Source: Sphingobacterium paucimobilis HER1398
GTDB taxonomy: Bacteria > Bacteroidota > Bacteroidia > Sphingobacteriales > Sphingobacteriaceae
Assembly: GCF_000416985.1 (NCBI RefSeq)
Contig: NZ_ATDL01000003.1
Span: 1-64,000, forward strand
Direction of reading: 5' to 3'
Length of the DNA: 64,000 bases
Under the pieces are notes generated by a model, which saw only the letters and a list, made by a program, of their open reading frames with translations, was not told where the DNA came from and did no database searches. How positions within the stretch are numbered: position 1 is the stretch's first letter; every line of letters begins with the position of its first letter. Shown piece after piece: positions 50,810 to 60,001 of this stretch. Both the position numbers and the translations under genes were made by a program.

Positions 50810-52300
50810 ATGGAAGAGAACAAGAAAAAAATTACTACCGCATCGGGCAATCCTGTGCCATTTTATCAAGATTCGATGACTGCTGGTCCAAGAGGCCCCA
50901 TTTTATTGCAGGACTTCTTTCTTCATGAGAAACTAGCTCACTTCAACAGAGAGCGAATCCCAGAACGCATCGTTCATGCCAAGGGTTCGGGTGCCTATGG
51001 TACTTTCACAGTGACACATGATATTTCAAAATACACAAAAGCGAAATTCTTAAATCAACTGGGTAAAGAAACCCGTGTATTTTTAAGATTTTCGACCGTA
51101 GGTGGTGAACGCGGTTCTGCTGATTCAGAAAGAGACCCTAGAGGTTTTGCCTTAAAATTCTATACAGAAGACGGCAATTATGATTTAGTAGGCAACAATA
51201 CCCCCGTGTTCTTTATTAAAGATCCTCGCAAATTCCCTGATTTTATCCATACACAAAAAAGAGACCCCTACACCAATTGTAAATCGGCAACTATGATGTG
51301 GGACTTCTGGTCATTGAACCCCGAATCGCTGCATCAGGTTACCATACTCATGTCAGATAGAGGAACCCCCTACGGCTTCCGTCATATGCATGGATACGGT
51401 TCACACACGTTTTCAATGATCAATGCCAATAACGAAAAAGTATTTGTAAAATTTCATTTCCGAACACAGCAGGGGATCAAGAACCTTACTGGCGAGGAGG
51501 CCGATCAAATGCGAGCAAAGGATATGGACTACGCGCAACGCGACCTTCATACTTCCATTGCAAATGGAGATTTTCCAAAATGGAAACTCTATATCCAGGT
51601 CATGACCGACGAACAAACAAAAACATTCAAATGGAATCCTTTCGACCTCACAAAGGTATGGTCGCAAAAAGAATACCCTCTGATCGAAGTCGGTGTTTTA
51701 GAGCTTAATGAAAACCCTGACAATTATTTCGCTCATGTCGAACAAGCCGCATTTGCACCGGCTCATGTGGTGGATGGCATCTCTTTTTCACCGGACAAGA
51801 TGTTACAGGGACGCATCTTATCTTATCCGGATGCACACCGTTATCGCCTAGGCGCAAATTTCGAGCAAATCCCTGTGAATAGATGTCCGTTTATGGTCAA
51901 CAATTACCAAAGAGATGGTTACATGCGGGTAGATGGAAATGGTGGTTCTACACCGAATTATTTCCCAAACTCTTTTGACGATAACCGCGAAGCCCGGGAA
52001 TATGCCGAACCCGCCCTACACCTAGACAGTGCCATCGCTGATCACTATGACAGAAATGCGAATGACGATGACCATTATACCCAACCTGGAGATCTATATC
52101 GTTTGTTAGACCAAGAACAAAAAAATCACCTCATTGCTAATATAGTTGGTGCAATGTCCGGAATAGAAGGTCCCAAGCGCGATGAGATAATCATGCGACA
52201 ATTGTGCCACTGGTTTAGAGCTGATATGAACTTAGGTATGGGCGTAGCCAAAGGCTTAGGTTTTTCTATGGATAAACTAAGTGAATATATGGCGAAATAA
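50810..52300 (+). CDS. katA: Monofunctional heme catalase
   Basis: This 496-residue small-subunit catalase splits hydrogen peroxide. Catalytic His56 is in [12 protein letters not shown], the distal Asn-side motif reads [20 protein letters not shown], and the heme-ligand Tyr339 is in [29 protein letters not shown]-like sequence ([18 protein letters not shown]) fits the clade 3 enzymes. No signal peptide. A terminator follows the stop. No OxyR gene is adjacent in the window. Confidence 0.95.
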   Translation: MEENKKKITTASGNPVPFYQDSMTAGPRGPILLQDFFLHEKLAHFNRERIPERIVHAKGSGAYGTFTVTHDISKYTKAKFLNQLGKETRVFLRFSTVGGERGSADSERDPRGFALKFYTEDGNYDLVGNNTPVFFIKDPRKFPDFIHTQKRDPYTNCKSATMMWDFWSLNPESLHQVTILMSDRGTPYGFRHMHGYGSHTFSMINANNEKVFVKFHFRTQQGIKNLTGEEADQMRAKDMDYAQRDLHTSIANGDFPKWKLYIQVMTDEQTKTFKWNPFDLTKVWSQKEYPLIEVGVLELNENPDNYFAHVEQAAFAPAHVVDGISFSPDKMLQGRILSYPDAHRYRLGANFEQIPVNRCPFMVNNYQRDGYMRVDGNGGSTPNYFPNSFDDNREAREYAEPALHLDSAIADHYDRNANDDDHYTQPGDLYRLLDQEQKNHLIANIVGAMSGIEGPKRDEIIMRQLCHWFRADMNLGMGVAKGLGFSMDKLSEYMAK

Positions 52301-52310
52301 AGATCAACAA

Positions 52311-52341
52311 AAAAAAGCTACCAATTTGGTAGCTTTTTTTT
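52311..52341 (+). terminator. Intrinsic terminator after catalase
   Basis: AAGCTACCA, loop ATT, TGGTAGCTT and then a T run; the A run on the other side would allow it to act in both directions. Confidence 0.9.
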
Positions 52342-52410
52342 GCATAAGCAGCAAATAGGTTTTATTTTTATAAAAAAAAGCAATGACCGTAAAAAACAAG
52401 TAACATACAT

Positions 52411-53583
52411 ATGAAAAAAGATCAGTCCCGAATAATCAGAGAACAGGCACCACGTTCTGCAACAAGAGAGCACTCGGTACCCTTGTACCTGACCTCTAGC
52501 TTTATTTTTGATAACGCAGAACAGGGACGAGCTATTTTTGCTGATGAAGAAGAAGGAATGATCTACTCGCGTTATGCCAATCCCAATACCTCTGAATTTA
52601 TAAACAGGGTGTGTGCTTTGGAAGATGCCGAATCGGGATTAGCTTTTTCCTCCGGTATGGCTGCTGTATTCGCTTCATTTGCGGCTTTTGTTGAAAATGG
52701 AGATCATATCGTATCTAGCCGAGCCATTTTTGGTTCTACACACCAGCTTTTAACCCAGTTACTTCCTCGGTGGGGAGTAACCACTACCTATGTCAATAGT
52801 GCAAAGATATCCGAATGGGAGAATGCCATACAAGAAAACACAAAAATTGTCTTTCTAGAATCTCCTTCCAACCCTGGACTCGAATTATATGATCTCAAGA
52901 AGCTTGGTCAATTGAAGAAAAAGTATCCTAATATTATCTTTTCTATCGACAACTGTTTTGCTACTCCTTATCTGCAAAAGCCCCTACAATACGGATTTGA
53001 CTTGTCTATACATTCCGCCACAAAATATATGGATGGCCAAGGCCGTGTTTTAGGTGGTGTCATTACGGGAAATAAATCATTGATGACCAAGCTGATGTTC
53101 TTTATCCGGCATACCGGCCCCGCCATGTCGCCTTTCAACGCTTGGACATTATCCAAAAGCTTAGAAACTCTTGGTCTCCGGATGGATCGACATTGCTCGA
53201 ATGCCTTGGCCATTGCCAAAGCTTTGGAAAAACATCCGGAAATAATCAGTATACGCTACCCTTTTCTTCCATCTCACCCGCAATATAAATTGGCACAGAA
53301 ACAAATGAAAGCAGGCGGAGGCATTGTTACATTGGAAGTAAAAGGAGGACAAGAGCGTGCTTTCCAGTTTATTGATGCCCTGAAAATGATCCTTTATACA
53401 TCTAATTTGGGGGATTCCAGGACAATCGCAACACACCCCGGATCCACAACGCACTCCAAATTAACCGACAACGAAAAAACAAGTCTAGGGATTAGCCCAG
53501 GCACAATAAGACTTTCTGTTGGTCTAGAAGATCTCGAAGACATTCTTGAAGACATCCTACAAGCGCTGGAAGTGACAAAATAA
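52411..53583 (+). CDS. metZ: O-succinylhomoserine sulfhydrylase/cystathionine gamma-synthase family
   Basis: This 390-residue PLP enzyme of the Cys/Met metabolism family makes homocysteine or cystathionine from an activated homoserine. PLP Lys205 is in SIHSATKYMDGQGR. The N-terminal block has PLYLTSSFIFDNAEQGR and SRYANPNTSEF, and the middle has SSGMAAVFASF. The C-terminal ATHPGSTTHSKL is typical of this group. The lack of an N-terminal extension and the RVCALEDAE stretch suggest the MetZ branch, but MetB or MetC activity cannot be excluded. It stands alone; its neighbours are unrelated. Confidence 0.8.
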   Translation: MKKDQSRIIREQAPRSATREHSVPLYLTSSFIFDNAEQGRAIFADEEEGMIYSRYANPNTSEFINRVCALEDAESGLAFSSGMAAVFASFAAFVENGDHIVSSRAIFGSTHQLLTQLLPRWGVTTTYVNSAKISEWENAIQENTKIVFLESPSNPGLELYDLKKLGQLKKKYPNIIFSIDNCFATPYLQKPLQYGFDLSIHSATKYMDGQGRVLGGVITGNKSLMTKLMFFIRHTGPAMSPFNAWTLSKSLETLGLRMDRHCSNALAIAKALEKHPEIISIRYPFLPSHPQYKLAQKQMKAGGGIVTLEVKGGQERAFQFIDALKMILYTSNLGDSRTIATHPGSTTHSKLTDNEKTSLGISPGTIRLSVGLEDLEDILEDILQALEVTK

Positions 53584-53624
53584 AAAAGAGGGACACCATC
53601 TATATAGCGCCCCTCTTTCTGTAT
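53582..53624. terminator. Possible bidirectional terminator
   Basis: AAAGAGGG and CCCCTCTTT arms around an 18-nt loop, with A and T runs outside. It lies between convergent genes and is moderately convincing. Confidence 0.45.
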
Positions 53625-53637
53625 TGTAATGATACTT

Positions 53638-54213
53638 TTAATCCGCTTGTTTTGAAAAGTTGAAAACAAGGTGTCCACTAGCACCATTATCCAATGGAAT
53701 AGGCATTTTTAACACCAAAGACTGTTGATCTGCAAAAGACAATCCTAACGCATAACCATTCTTGACATTTGCAGCTTTATCTCCTGCATATATTTTCTTA
53801 AACTGAAATTCGGGCTCACCTCCCATTTTCCCTGGGTCATAGATAGACCAAACGATCGTACGCACAGCACCATTAGCACACAGCTTACCCGAAGAATTGA
53901 ACGTGATACTTCCCGTCTGATTTCTAAAACTTCCAGCAGGCAAATGCCATACGCTACCTATGAAACATTCTACAGGAGCCTCATCAAAAATATTCTTTAT
54001 GGTATAGGAGTCAGGTATATCTTGACGTGTCACAGAATTTAACACCCATGTTCCTTTTACACCCGCACGCCATTGAGAAGCAGAGGGACCTGTTACTGAT
54101 GTTGTAGAAGAACCATTATTGGTACCGGAGGCTCCTTTTTTTTGAGCTCCACATGAGGTTACCAACATTATCACTGTAAAAAGTGACAGTAGGGAAAGAA
54201 TACGTTTACGCAT
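53638..54213 (-). CDS. Lipocalin-like lipoprotein
   Basis: This 191-residue lipoprotein (MRKRILSLLSLFTV, lipobox VTSC) starts at the ATG at 54213; an upstream in-frame ATG would add a hydrophobic stretch before the lipoprotein signal. After a Ser/Thr/Gly linker, GVKGTWVLNSVTRQDIPDSY (about 45) and GSITFNSSGKLCANGAVRTI resemble lipocalin-like domains of Bacteroidota lipoproteins. Two Cys residues could form a disulfide. No functional clue beyond that. Confidence 0.75.
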   Translation of the reverse strand: MRKRILSLLSLFTVIMLVTSCGAQKKGASGTNNGSSTTSVTGPSASQWRAGVKGTWVLNSVTRQDIPDSYTIKNIFDEAPVECFIGSVWHLPAGSFRNQTGSITFNSSGKLCANGAVRTIVWSIYDPGKMGGEPEFQFKKIYAGDKAANVKNGYALGLSFADQQSLVLKMPIPLDNGASGHLVFNFSKQAD

Positions 54214-54241
54214 AATTATAATTATTAAATAATCTATGATG

Positions 54242-54249
54242 TATATTTG
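54242..54249 (+). promoter_or_regulatory. -7 element for the small membrane-protein gene
   Basis: TATATTTG matches TAnnTTTG and lies 33 nt before the ATG at 54283, with no clear -33 partner. Confidence 0.4.
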
Positions 54250-54282
54250 CAAAGATATAAAACATTGATATCTTAATTAGCG

Positions 54283-54594
54283 ATGACATCCAAAAATCAT
54301 ACCATAAGTAGAATTATAGCCAAAACGTTAATACGTCTACTCGTTATTATTCTGGCATTTTCTATTTATCTCTATTTTGCAAAAGGGGATCAGTTAGCCT
54401 CTACCCTACATTTTGAAAACATATGGTCTTTAGCTTTTCCCATAGCGCTATTCCTAATTGTATTTATACTCATGTTCATAAGCTTAAAGCACAAGTTTAT
54501 ACACTCAGATATCAATTGGCTTTTTTCTCTATCTTGTATATTCTTCATAGTTTATCTTATCCTATTATATTCTAGGATCTACCCCCTAATATAA
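54283..54594 (+). CDS. Small membrane protein of unknown function
   Basis: This 103-residue protein has three predicted membrane segments (about 15-33, 47-66, 80-101) and short polar ends. I do not recognise a family. It lies 46 nt upstream of the UPF0104 gene on the same strand and may be cotranscribed with it. Confidence 0.65.
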   Translation: MTSKNHTISRIIAKTLIRLLVIILAFSIYLYFAKGDQLASTLHFENIWSLAFPIALFLIVFILMFISLKHKFIHSDINWLFSLSCIFFIVYLILLYSRIYPLI

Positions 54595-54608
54595 TGGATA
54601 TGATAATG

Positions 54609-54616
54609 TAATTTTG
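54609..54616 (+). promoter_or_regulatory. -7 element for the UPF0104 gene
   Basis: TAATTTTG matches TAnnTTTG, 24 nt before the UPF0104 ATG. The -33 TTTG is not visible. It suggests that gene can be transcribed independently. Confidence 0.4.
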
Positions 54617-54640
54617 TAGGCTACGAAAAGTAAGATTAGC

Positions 54641-55573
54641 ATGAAGAATAAAACAACACTAAATGTTGTAAAAAATATTTTCAAAGTAATTGTCACGTTT
54701 GGTGCGCTATACTGGGTTGCACAAAAAATTGATTTTAAAGATCTAAAAGAAGCACTTGTTGATTGCAATTGGGGGTTTCTCTTCTTAGCTCTATGTGCCT
54801 ATACCTTATCTATACTGATTGCTTCTTCCAGATTAAACTCTTTTTTCAAAGCTATCCATTTAAAACTCAGTGAACGCTACAACCTGAGGCTATACCAACT
54901 GGGGTTACTCTACAACTTCTTCCTTCCCGGTGGCATAGGCGGGGATGGCTATAAGATATACTTCTTGAAAAAAAATCACGACGTATCAGGCAGGAAGGTT
55001 TTAAGCGCCGTTTTCTTTGACCGGCTTAGCGGCTTGTGGGCTCTCGCTATCATCATATGTGCGCTCGTGATATTCATGCCAAGGTTGGCCATTCCTAATA
55101 TACTTCCAATTTCAGTGGCGGTTATTGGCACAGCCTCCTATTATTTCTTTTTACATCTTTTGTTCCGTGGATTTTCCAAGAAATTCATCAGCACACATAT
55201 CAAGGCGTTAGCCGTGCAGAGTTTTCAGGTTATCACAGCAATACTGATTTTATACTCGCTCAACTTCGACGAAAAATTCTCACCATACCTGCTTATCTTT
55301 CTCGTATCCTCTTTGGTTGCTATCGTTCCTTCGATCGGAGGAGGCGTAGGGTTACGGGAGCTGGTGATGATATATGGAGCAAATTATTTCCAAATCGACG
55401 AACATACGGCAGTTTTGGTCAGCCTGTTCTTTTATATAATTTCTCTTTTAGTGGCATGTTCTGGTATTTACTATATCTTTAGACCACAACGATTAGGGGC
55501 TGACCGTTTACCATCCGTGGCAGAGGTTGAAAAAGAAATCGACAAAGAAACTTTAGACGAAAACAATTTATAA
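54641..55573 (+). CDS. UPF0104 (lysylphosphatidylglycerol synthase TM-like) membrane protein
   Basis: This 310-residue polytopic protein has about eight membrane segments and the family landmarks NFFLPGGIGGDGYKIYFLKK (about 85-104) and VAIVPSIGGGVGLRELVMIY (about 226-245). Members flip or transfer lipid substrates across membranes, as in the MprF membrane domain. The acidic tail (EKEIDKETLDENNL) overlaps the start of the SDR gene by 1 nt, so the two are coupled. A second member of this family lies at 61112-62092. Confidence 0.9.
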   Translation: MKNKTTLNVVKNIFKVIVTFGALYWVAQKIDFKDLKEALVDCNWGFLFLALCAYTLSILIASSRLNSFFKAIHLKLSERYNLRLYQLGLLYNFFLPGGIGGDGYKIYFLKKNHDVSGRKVLSAVFFDRLSGLWALAIIICALVIFMPRLAIPNILPISVAVIGTASYYFFLHLLFRGFSKKFISTHIKALAVQSFQVITAILILYSLNFDEKFSPYLLIFLVSSLVAIVPSIGGGVGLRELVMIYGANYFQIDEHTAVLVSLFFYIISLLVACSGIYYIFRPQRLGADRLPSVAEVEKEIDKETLDENNL

Positions 55574-56283
55574 TGGCAAATATTATTATTACTGGGGCAA
55601 GTAGCGGTATCGGTTTTGAAGCAGTACTGGATCTCACTGCCAATAAAGAAAACAATGTAATAGCACTGGCTAGATCAGCAGACAAGTTGCGAAAACTACA
55701 TGAAATAGCATCTTCATTAAACCATGACGGAGGGAAATTCTATCCTGCTCAGTTTGACATTGTGTATGATAACTATGCAGAATCCCTAATCCCCTTCATC
55801 ACCTCAAAATTTGACAAAGTAGATATTTTGATAAATAATGCAGGAGCATTAATCAACAAACCTTTTTTAGAAACCTCAACTGAAGACTTTGCACAGATGC
55901 TACAAAGCAACCTGCTAGGCCATATCAATATGATCAAACACGTAGTGCCTTTAATGACCGAAGGGGGACACATCATCAATGTCAGCAGCATGGGAGGTTT
56001 TCAAGGATCTTCCAAGTTCCCTGGCTTAAGTGCTTATTCCAGCAGTAAAGGGGCACTTGCTGTTTTAACGGAGTGTCTTGCTGAAGAATTCAAAGATCGA
56101 GGCATAAAAGTCAACTGCCTAGCACTTGGCTCTTCTCAAACCGAAATGTTCGAGTCTGCTTTCCCAGGAATGCAAGCAGGCACCCTAGCTTTTGAAATGG
56201 GACGATACATTGCCGAATTTGCCCAAAATGGTGCTAAATATTATAATGGGAAAGTATTGCCCGTAGCTAATACGACTCCGTAA
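55573..56283 (+). CDS. Short-chain dehydrogenase/reductase
   Basis: This 236-residue classical SDR has the dinucleotide motif IITGASSGIGFEAVLDL (residues 4-20), structural NNAG, catalytic Ser in INVSSMGG and Tyr-x3-Lys in SAYSSSKGALAVL. The substrate is unknown. It shares its start with the stop of the UPF0104 gene, which hints at a lipid or cell-envelope substrate. A strong bidirectional terminator follows. Confidence 0.92.
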   Translation: MANIIITGASSGIGFEAVLDLTANKENNVIALARSADKLRKLHEIASSLNHDGGKFYPAQFDIVYDNYAESLIPFITSKFDKVDILINNAGALINKPFLETSTEDFAQMLQSNLLGHINMIKHVVPLMTEGGHIINVSSMGGFQGSSKFPGLSAYSSSKGALAVLTECLAEEFKDRGIKVNCLALGSSQTEMFESAFPGMQAGTLAFEMGRYIAEFAQNGAKYYNGKVLPVANTTP

Positions 56284-56315
56284 AAAATAAAGAGCATTCC
56301 TGCTCTTTATTTTTT
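56282..56315. terminator. Bidirectional terminator between SDR and hydrolase genes
   Basis: A perfect 15-bp palindrome stem (arms 56282-56296 and 56301-56315, loop TTCC) with A and T runs. It ends both the plus-strand SDR transcript and the minus-strand hydrolase operon. Confidence 0.92.
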
Positions 56316-57681
56316 ATAATCCTTTTATCCAGTCTGCAATGTCCTTCAAAAGCTGAACGCTTATCGTTTCTTCGATCTGAGCATATTCTGTCACTTGTCC
56401 GGTTTTAGCGTGTTGAAACAGATGATTCAATCCTTCGTACTCCTTCAATACATTTTTCTTGTTCTTAGGCAAAAGATCAAACAGACTTTTGAGATTGACA
56501 TCAGCCGGCACCTGAACATCCAGTGAGCCAAATGCTGCAAAAACCGGCACTGTAATCTTTGGCAGGTACTGTTCTGGTTCGATACGAACAAAATAACGGT
56601 AGGCAGGGGCCAACATCGTCATCAATTCAGTCTGTAATTCCGTACTTCCGTTATTTTCAATCACCCCTCCAACGTTTCCCATCAATGCCGTATAGGCCTC
56701 TGCCGTAGTTAGGTCACTTTTTATAATTGCAAAATTCTTGATATTAATCTGCTTAGCTATATCAAGATTAGCCTCACTTATGCCACCACTTTTACCGATA
56801 GCATACAGCTGCTCCACCATCAGCCTATCAATTGAAATAGCAGGCCCCGCCAAAGAGACAATAAAAGACAAACCAGACAGTCCCTGACCTGCCAATAACT
56901 CTGCTATCAATCCGCCCTCGCTATGACCAATAATTCCCAGCTTCTGTGGATCCACTTGTTTTTGTTTCTTTAGGAACTCCAATGCTGCAATAGCATCTTT
57001 ACTGAAGTCTTCAATTGTACTCGTTTCAAACACTCCACCACTCAATCCCACCCCTCGGTCATCATAACGCAAAACCACAACACCTTGGTTTGTCAAATAA
57101 TCCGACAGAATCTTAAAAACCTGGTGTCCAAATAGTTCCTCATTTCTATTCTGTGCACCAGATCCTGTCAACAAAATGACAGCAGGATAACGACCAGACT
57201 TCTTGGGGTAAGACATCGTACCAGCCAAAGTAATCTTATCATAATTATTCCTAAAACTAACATCTATCGTATCATAACCATAGGGAGGTTGCGGGGTCTG
57301 CGGTCTAATTAAAGGCTTCAAGGCCGTATCAGCTCCTGTCTGCCGAGCCAAAAGTAGGGGAAGTTTTACACCTGCCTGCATAAATGTAGCCTTTATCGTG
57401 CTATCGTCAAACAAAACGCCAGATATTCGTATTCCACCTTGCAACTGAACAAAAATAGAATCTGCACCAAAACTCACCTTCCCTGGTATACCATGAACGC
57501 CTTGCTTTGGACTGTCCCCCTCGACCATCCATTGTCCGTTGGTTAGTTTCAACTTCAAGACAAAGGGTAGACTTGCGCTTCCATAACTTAAATCTCCTTG
57601 CCACCTGCCTTCGTAATCTTGTGAAAAACCCAAGCAGCATTGCATCAGGATAAAGAATAATAAAATACAAATACGCATCAA
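56314..57681 (-). CDS. Secreted alpha/beta hydrolase
   Basis: This 455-residue protein has a signal peptide (to about LGFSQD). The N-terminal 120 residues form a beta-rich accessory domain (EGRWQGDLSYGSASLPFVL). An alpha/beta hydrolase follows with oxyanion region LLTGSGAQNRNEELFGH, nucleophile elbow IGHSEGGLIAE (Ser about 250), Asp in SLDVQVPADV and His in EGLNHLFQH. The layout matches Bacteroidota hydrolases annotated as peptidase-like or acyl esterases. It is the last gene of the four-gene operon led by the DUF2089 regulator; the preceding stop abuts its start. Confidence 0.85.
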   Translation of the reverse strand: MMRICILLFFILMQCCLGFSQDYEGRWQGDLSYGSASLPFVLKLKLTNGQWMVEGDSPKQGVHGIPGKVSFGADSIFVQLQGGIRISGVLFDDSTIKATFMQAGVKLPLLLARQTGADTALKPLIRPQTPQPPYGYDTIDVSFRNNYDKITLAGTMSYPKKSGRYPAVILLTGSGAQNRNEELFGHQVFKILSDYLTNQGVVVLRYDDRGVGLSGGVFETSTIEDFSKDAIAALEFLKKQKQVDPQKLGIIGHSEGGLIAELLAGQGLSGLSFIVSLAGPAISIDRLMVEQLYAIGKSGGISEANLDIAKQINIKNFAIIKSDLTTAEAYTALMGNVGGVIENNGSTELQTELMTMLAPAYRYFVRIEPEQYLPKITVPVFAAFGSLDVQVPADVNLKSLFDLLPKNKKNVLKEYEGLNHLFQHAKTGQVTEYAQIEETISVQLLKDIADWIKGL

Positions 57682-58266
57682 TTAGATATATAAATTAAGA
57701 AACTGTAATAGCGTGTTTAATAAGAGGACCAAAAGAACGATAATAACCATATCTCCCCCTTTCTTACTATTCATTGCAATTTTCATTCCCATTGTCAAAA
57801 GAATAAAGAAAACAATCAGACAACCAATCGAAAAGAAACCAAAAATGAGCATTAAAATGATCTTATCCAGCGGAATCTTACTGGGATCATCGATATGATC
57901 TAACACCAGAAATTCGATCGATTTCAAAAAATCAGATACAACAGGTATACTACTTACCAATAGCAATACATACATCCCGAAATGGGCAATCAGCACCGTA
58001 TTAAGCACATCGACAAATCGTGTTCGACTAAACCGGATCAGTGCAAAAAAATACAATAATAGCGTATTAGCTATTATGGTAAACCCTAAGTTATACAAGG
58101 AAGAATACCATTCTTTAGGTTTCACATGCACCAGTTTTAAGGACCCCAGCATCAATGTATCACTATAGTTGGTCAACACAACTGCAAACGCAAAACCTAT
58201 GAATCCGAACAGAAGCAACTTCTTTTCGGAACTATCTACAAAGGGGTTGAATGTCATATTAGCCAT
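57682..58266 (-). CDS. Polytopic membrane protein (Yip1-like)
   Basis: This 194-residue protein has five predicted membrane segments: about 18-33, 62-78, 92-108, 137-160 and 174-190. The pattern resembles Yip1-like proteins, without a sequence motif I would trust. Function unknown. It overlaps the next upstream gene by 8 nt and directly abuts the hydrolase gene, so it is cotranscribed. Confidence 0.7.
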   Translation of the reverse strand: MANMTFNPFVDSSEKKLLLFGFIGFAFAVVLTNYSDTLMLGSLKLVHVKPKEWYSSLYNLGFTIIANTLLLYFFALIRFSRTRFVDVLNTVLIAHFGMYVLLLVSSIPVVSDFLKSIEFLVLDHIDDPSKIPLDKIILMLIFGFFSIGCLIVFFILLTMGMKIAMNSKKGGDMVIIVLLVLLLNTLLQFLNLYI

Positions 58267-58747
58267 TTTCTCTTATTTTTGTGATAAACTGTTGAATTTC
58301 CTCGGGATGTTGTGTGCCTACGAGAATCTTCTTTCCATTTTTAAATTCAAGCTGCACTCCATATTTCCCTTTGCTGGTATACGCTACCCCACCACTTCCA
58401 ATCCGATGCCCCCATCCACCAAATTCGTACAGAGAATATTTACGGATATATACTTTTTGAACGTCTCTCCAAGCCCAACGCTTTCGCCATGCAAAGGGCA
58501 AAAATGTAATCTCGATCCCATCCGCATCTATAGTCGTACATAACCTGGCAAAGGCAAAATAGATAATTAACGCCAGGATTATCAACAAACCAAAATCAAA
58601 GGTTAGGTCGCCTATTTCCTTACGTTCACGATAAATATCTATCAGAGGAATCAACAAGAGCAATGACAGCAAAACAATAACCCATATCTTTGCAAAACTC
58701 TGCTTCTCCAGGTAAATATTAGAATTATTTTTCATGTTGTAAATCAT
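58259..58747 (-). CDS. Membrane protein of unknown function
   Basis: This 162-residue protein has two N-terminal membrane segments (about 20-38 and 47-66) and a soluble C-terminal part resembling a PH-like fold (ITFLPFAWRKRWAWRDVQKV, YGVQLEFKNGKKILVGTQHP). I am not certain of a family. It overlaps the DUF2089 gene by 23 nt (or 11 nt if the second ATG is used) and belongs to the same operon. Confidence 0.7.
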   Translation of the reverse strand: MIYNMKNNSNIYLEKQSFAKIWVIVLLSLLLLIPLIDIYRERKEIGDLTFDFGLLIILALIIYFAFARLCTTIDADGIEITFLPFAWRKRWAWRDVQKVYIRKYSLYEFGGWGHRIGSGGVAYTSKGKYGVQLEFKNGKKILVGTQHPEEIQQFITKIRENG

Positions 58748-58997
58748 TTACTTTAGCGATTAAATCATCTAATCTGTTGCGGACCGTAGGATAACTTTTC
58801 CCAAGCTTAGAAGCCATATCTTTAATACTTCCTGAACTCAATAAAAATTCCAGCACAAACTCTTGTTCTTCAAGATTAAGCTGCATATACACAGGCAATC
58901 GATAGGTTCCAGACACCTCTGTATCACAGTTCGTACAATTAAGCTTGGCTACTTGTAATTTTCCATCACAACTCGGACACTTCACGGGTAATTTCAT
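58725..58997 (-). CDS. DUF2089 zinc-ribbon/HTH regulator
   Basis: This 90-residue protein has a zinc ribbon, CPSCDG...CTNCDTE, at the N-terminus and a helix-turn-helix (about 50-85, GSIKDMASKLGKSYPTVRNR). Both are typical of DUF2089. It probably regulates its own operon, which continues with two membrane proteins and the hydrolase, but the ligand is unknown. It is the first gene of that operon. Confidence 0.88.
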   Translation of the reverse strand: MKLPVKCPSCDGKLQVAKLNCTNCDTEVSGTYRLPVYMQLNLEEQEFVLEFLLSSGSIKDMASKLGKSYPTVRNRLDDLIAKVNDLQHEK

Positions 58998-59215
58998 ATG
59001 TGTATAATTATTTCATGATCGGCATCTAGAGGTCTCATGATTGTTTGTGTTTCGATAAACAGGAGTATCTCATATCAACAAACCAAACAAGAACCTAAAT
59101 ATTAACAAACAAAACATTAATATTATTACATACAATTTAAACATTATTAAACAAAAAGCCAAATAGATTAATAAAAATGAACAAAGGACTATCTGCTCAA
59201 GATTGCTCAATTGTA

Positions 59216-59246
59216 TTGCATATACGCTGTAATTTCTCTAAGTTTG
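59216..59246 (+). promoter_or_regulatory. Promoter for plsC
   Basis: TTG at 59216 is followed after 20 nt by TAAGTTTG at 59239-59246. Both elements match the Bacteroidota pattern. It lies inside a longer upstream frame and therefore argues for the plsC start at 59264. Confidence 0.65.
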
Positions 59247-59263
59247 CTGCATTATTTTTTTGT

Positions 59264-60001
59264 ATGAGAAGATTTTTTGGATACCTTCTGACTCCTATTT
59301 TTTATTTCTGTTTTGCAGTTGCACTTTTGATTTTCCACCCGATTCAATGGTTATGCCTAAAATTGGGCGGCTATACAGCTCATAAGCGGAGTGTAGATAT
59401 CCTTAACTTCTTTCTCACTTCTTGTAATTATACGCTATTCAATTCGGTACAGTTTACCGGACATGAGAAACTGCCTATTGGCGTTCCCATCATATTTGTA
59501 GCCAATCATCAAAGTATGTTTGATATCCCTGCTATAATATACCATCTAAGGAAACATCATGCTAAGTTCATTTCAAAGATAGAGCTTGCTCATGCTGGAA
59601 TCCCAAGTATATCCTTCAATTTGCTACATGGAGGAGCTGCTAATATCGATCGCAAAGACCCCAAACAATCCATAGCAGAGATATTAAAATTGGCCAATAA
59701 CATGAAACAAAAAAATTGGTCTGCTGTCATATTTCCAGAGGGAACACGAACTAAAACAGGGAAAATGAAAAATTTCTCCGTTGGCGGTATTGCAACACTA
59801 TTAAAGAAAAATCCGAATGCCCTCGTCGTTCCTATAGCTATAAACGGTTCTTACCAAATGGTGCAATATGGAATGTTCCCACTGAGACCATTCACTAAAA
59901 TGACCTGGGAGGTATTAGCCCCTATAGACAAGGAAGGACTAAATGCTGAAGAGATCGTAAAACAAGCAGAAGATCTGATCAGATCAAAAGTAGAACATTA
60001 A
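59264..60001 (+). CDS. plsC: 1-acyl-sn-glycerol-3-phosphate acyltransferase
   Basis: This 245-residue membrane enzyme makes phosphatidic acid from lysophosphatidate. It has the HX4D box NHQSMFD (about 82), the substrate motif FPEGTRTKTGKMKNF (about 165) and VVPIAINGSYQM. One membrane segment lies at the N-terminus (GYLLTPIFYFCFAVALLIF). The start MRRFFGYLL is chosen because a promoter lies between it and an upstream ATG at 59177. Its stop codon overlaps the stop of the convergent glycosyltransferase gene. Confidence 0.93.
   Translation: MRRFFGYLLTPIFYFCFAVALLIFHPIQWLCLKLGGYTAHKRSVDILNFFLTSCNYTLFNSVQFTGHEKLPIGVPIIFVANHQSMFDIPAIIYHLRKHHAKFISKIELAHAGIPSISFNLLHGGAANIDRKDPKQSIAEILKLANNMKQKNWSAVIFPEGTRTKTGKMKNFSVGGIATLLKKNPNALVVPIAINGSYQMVQYGMFPLRPFTKMTWEVLAPIDKEGLNAEEIVKQAEDLIRSKVEH

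Noticed and set aside
59177-59263. Upstream start for plsC
   Set aside because: A good -33/-7 promoter lies between that ATG and the chosen start at 59264, and the extension lacks family similarity.
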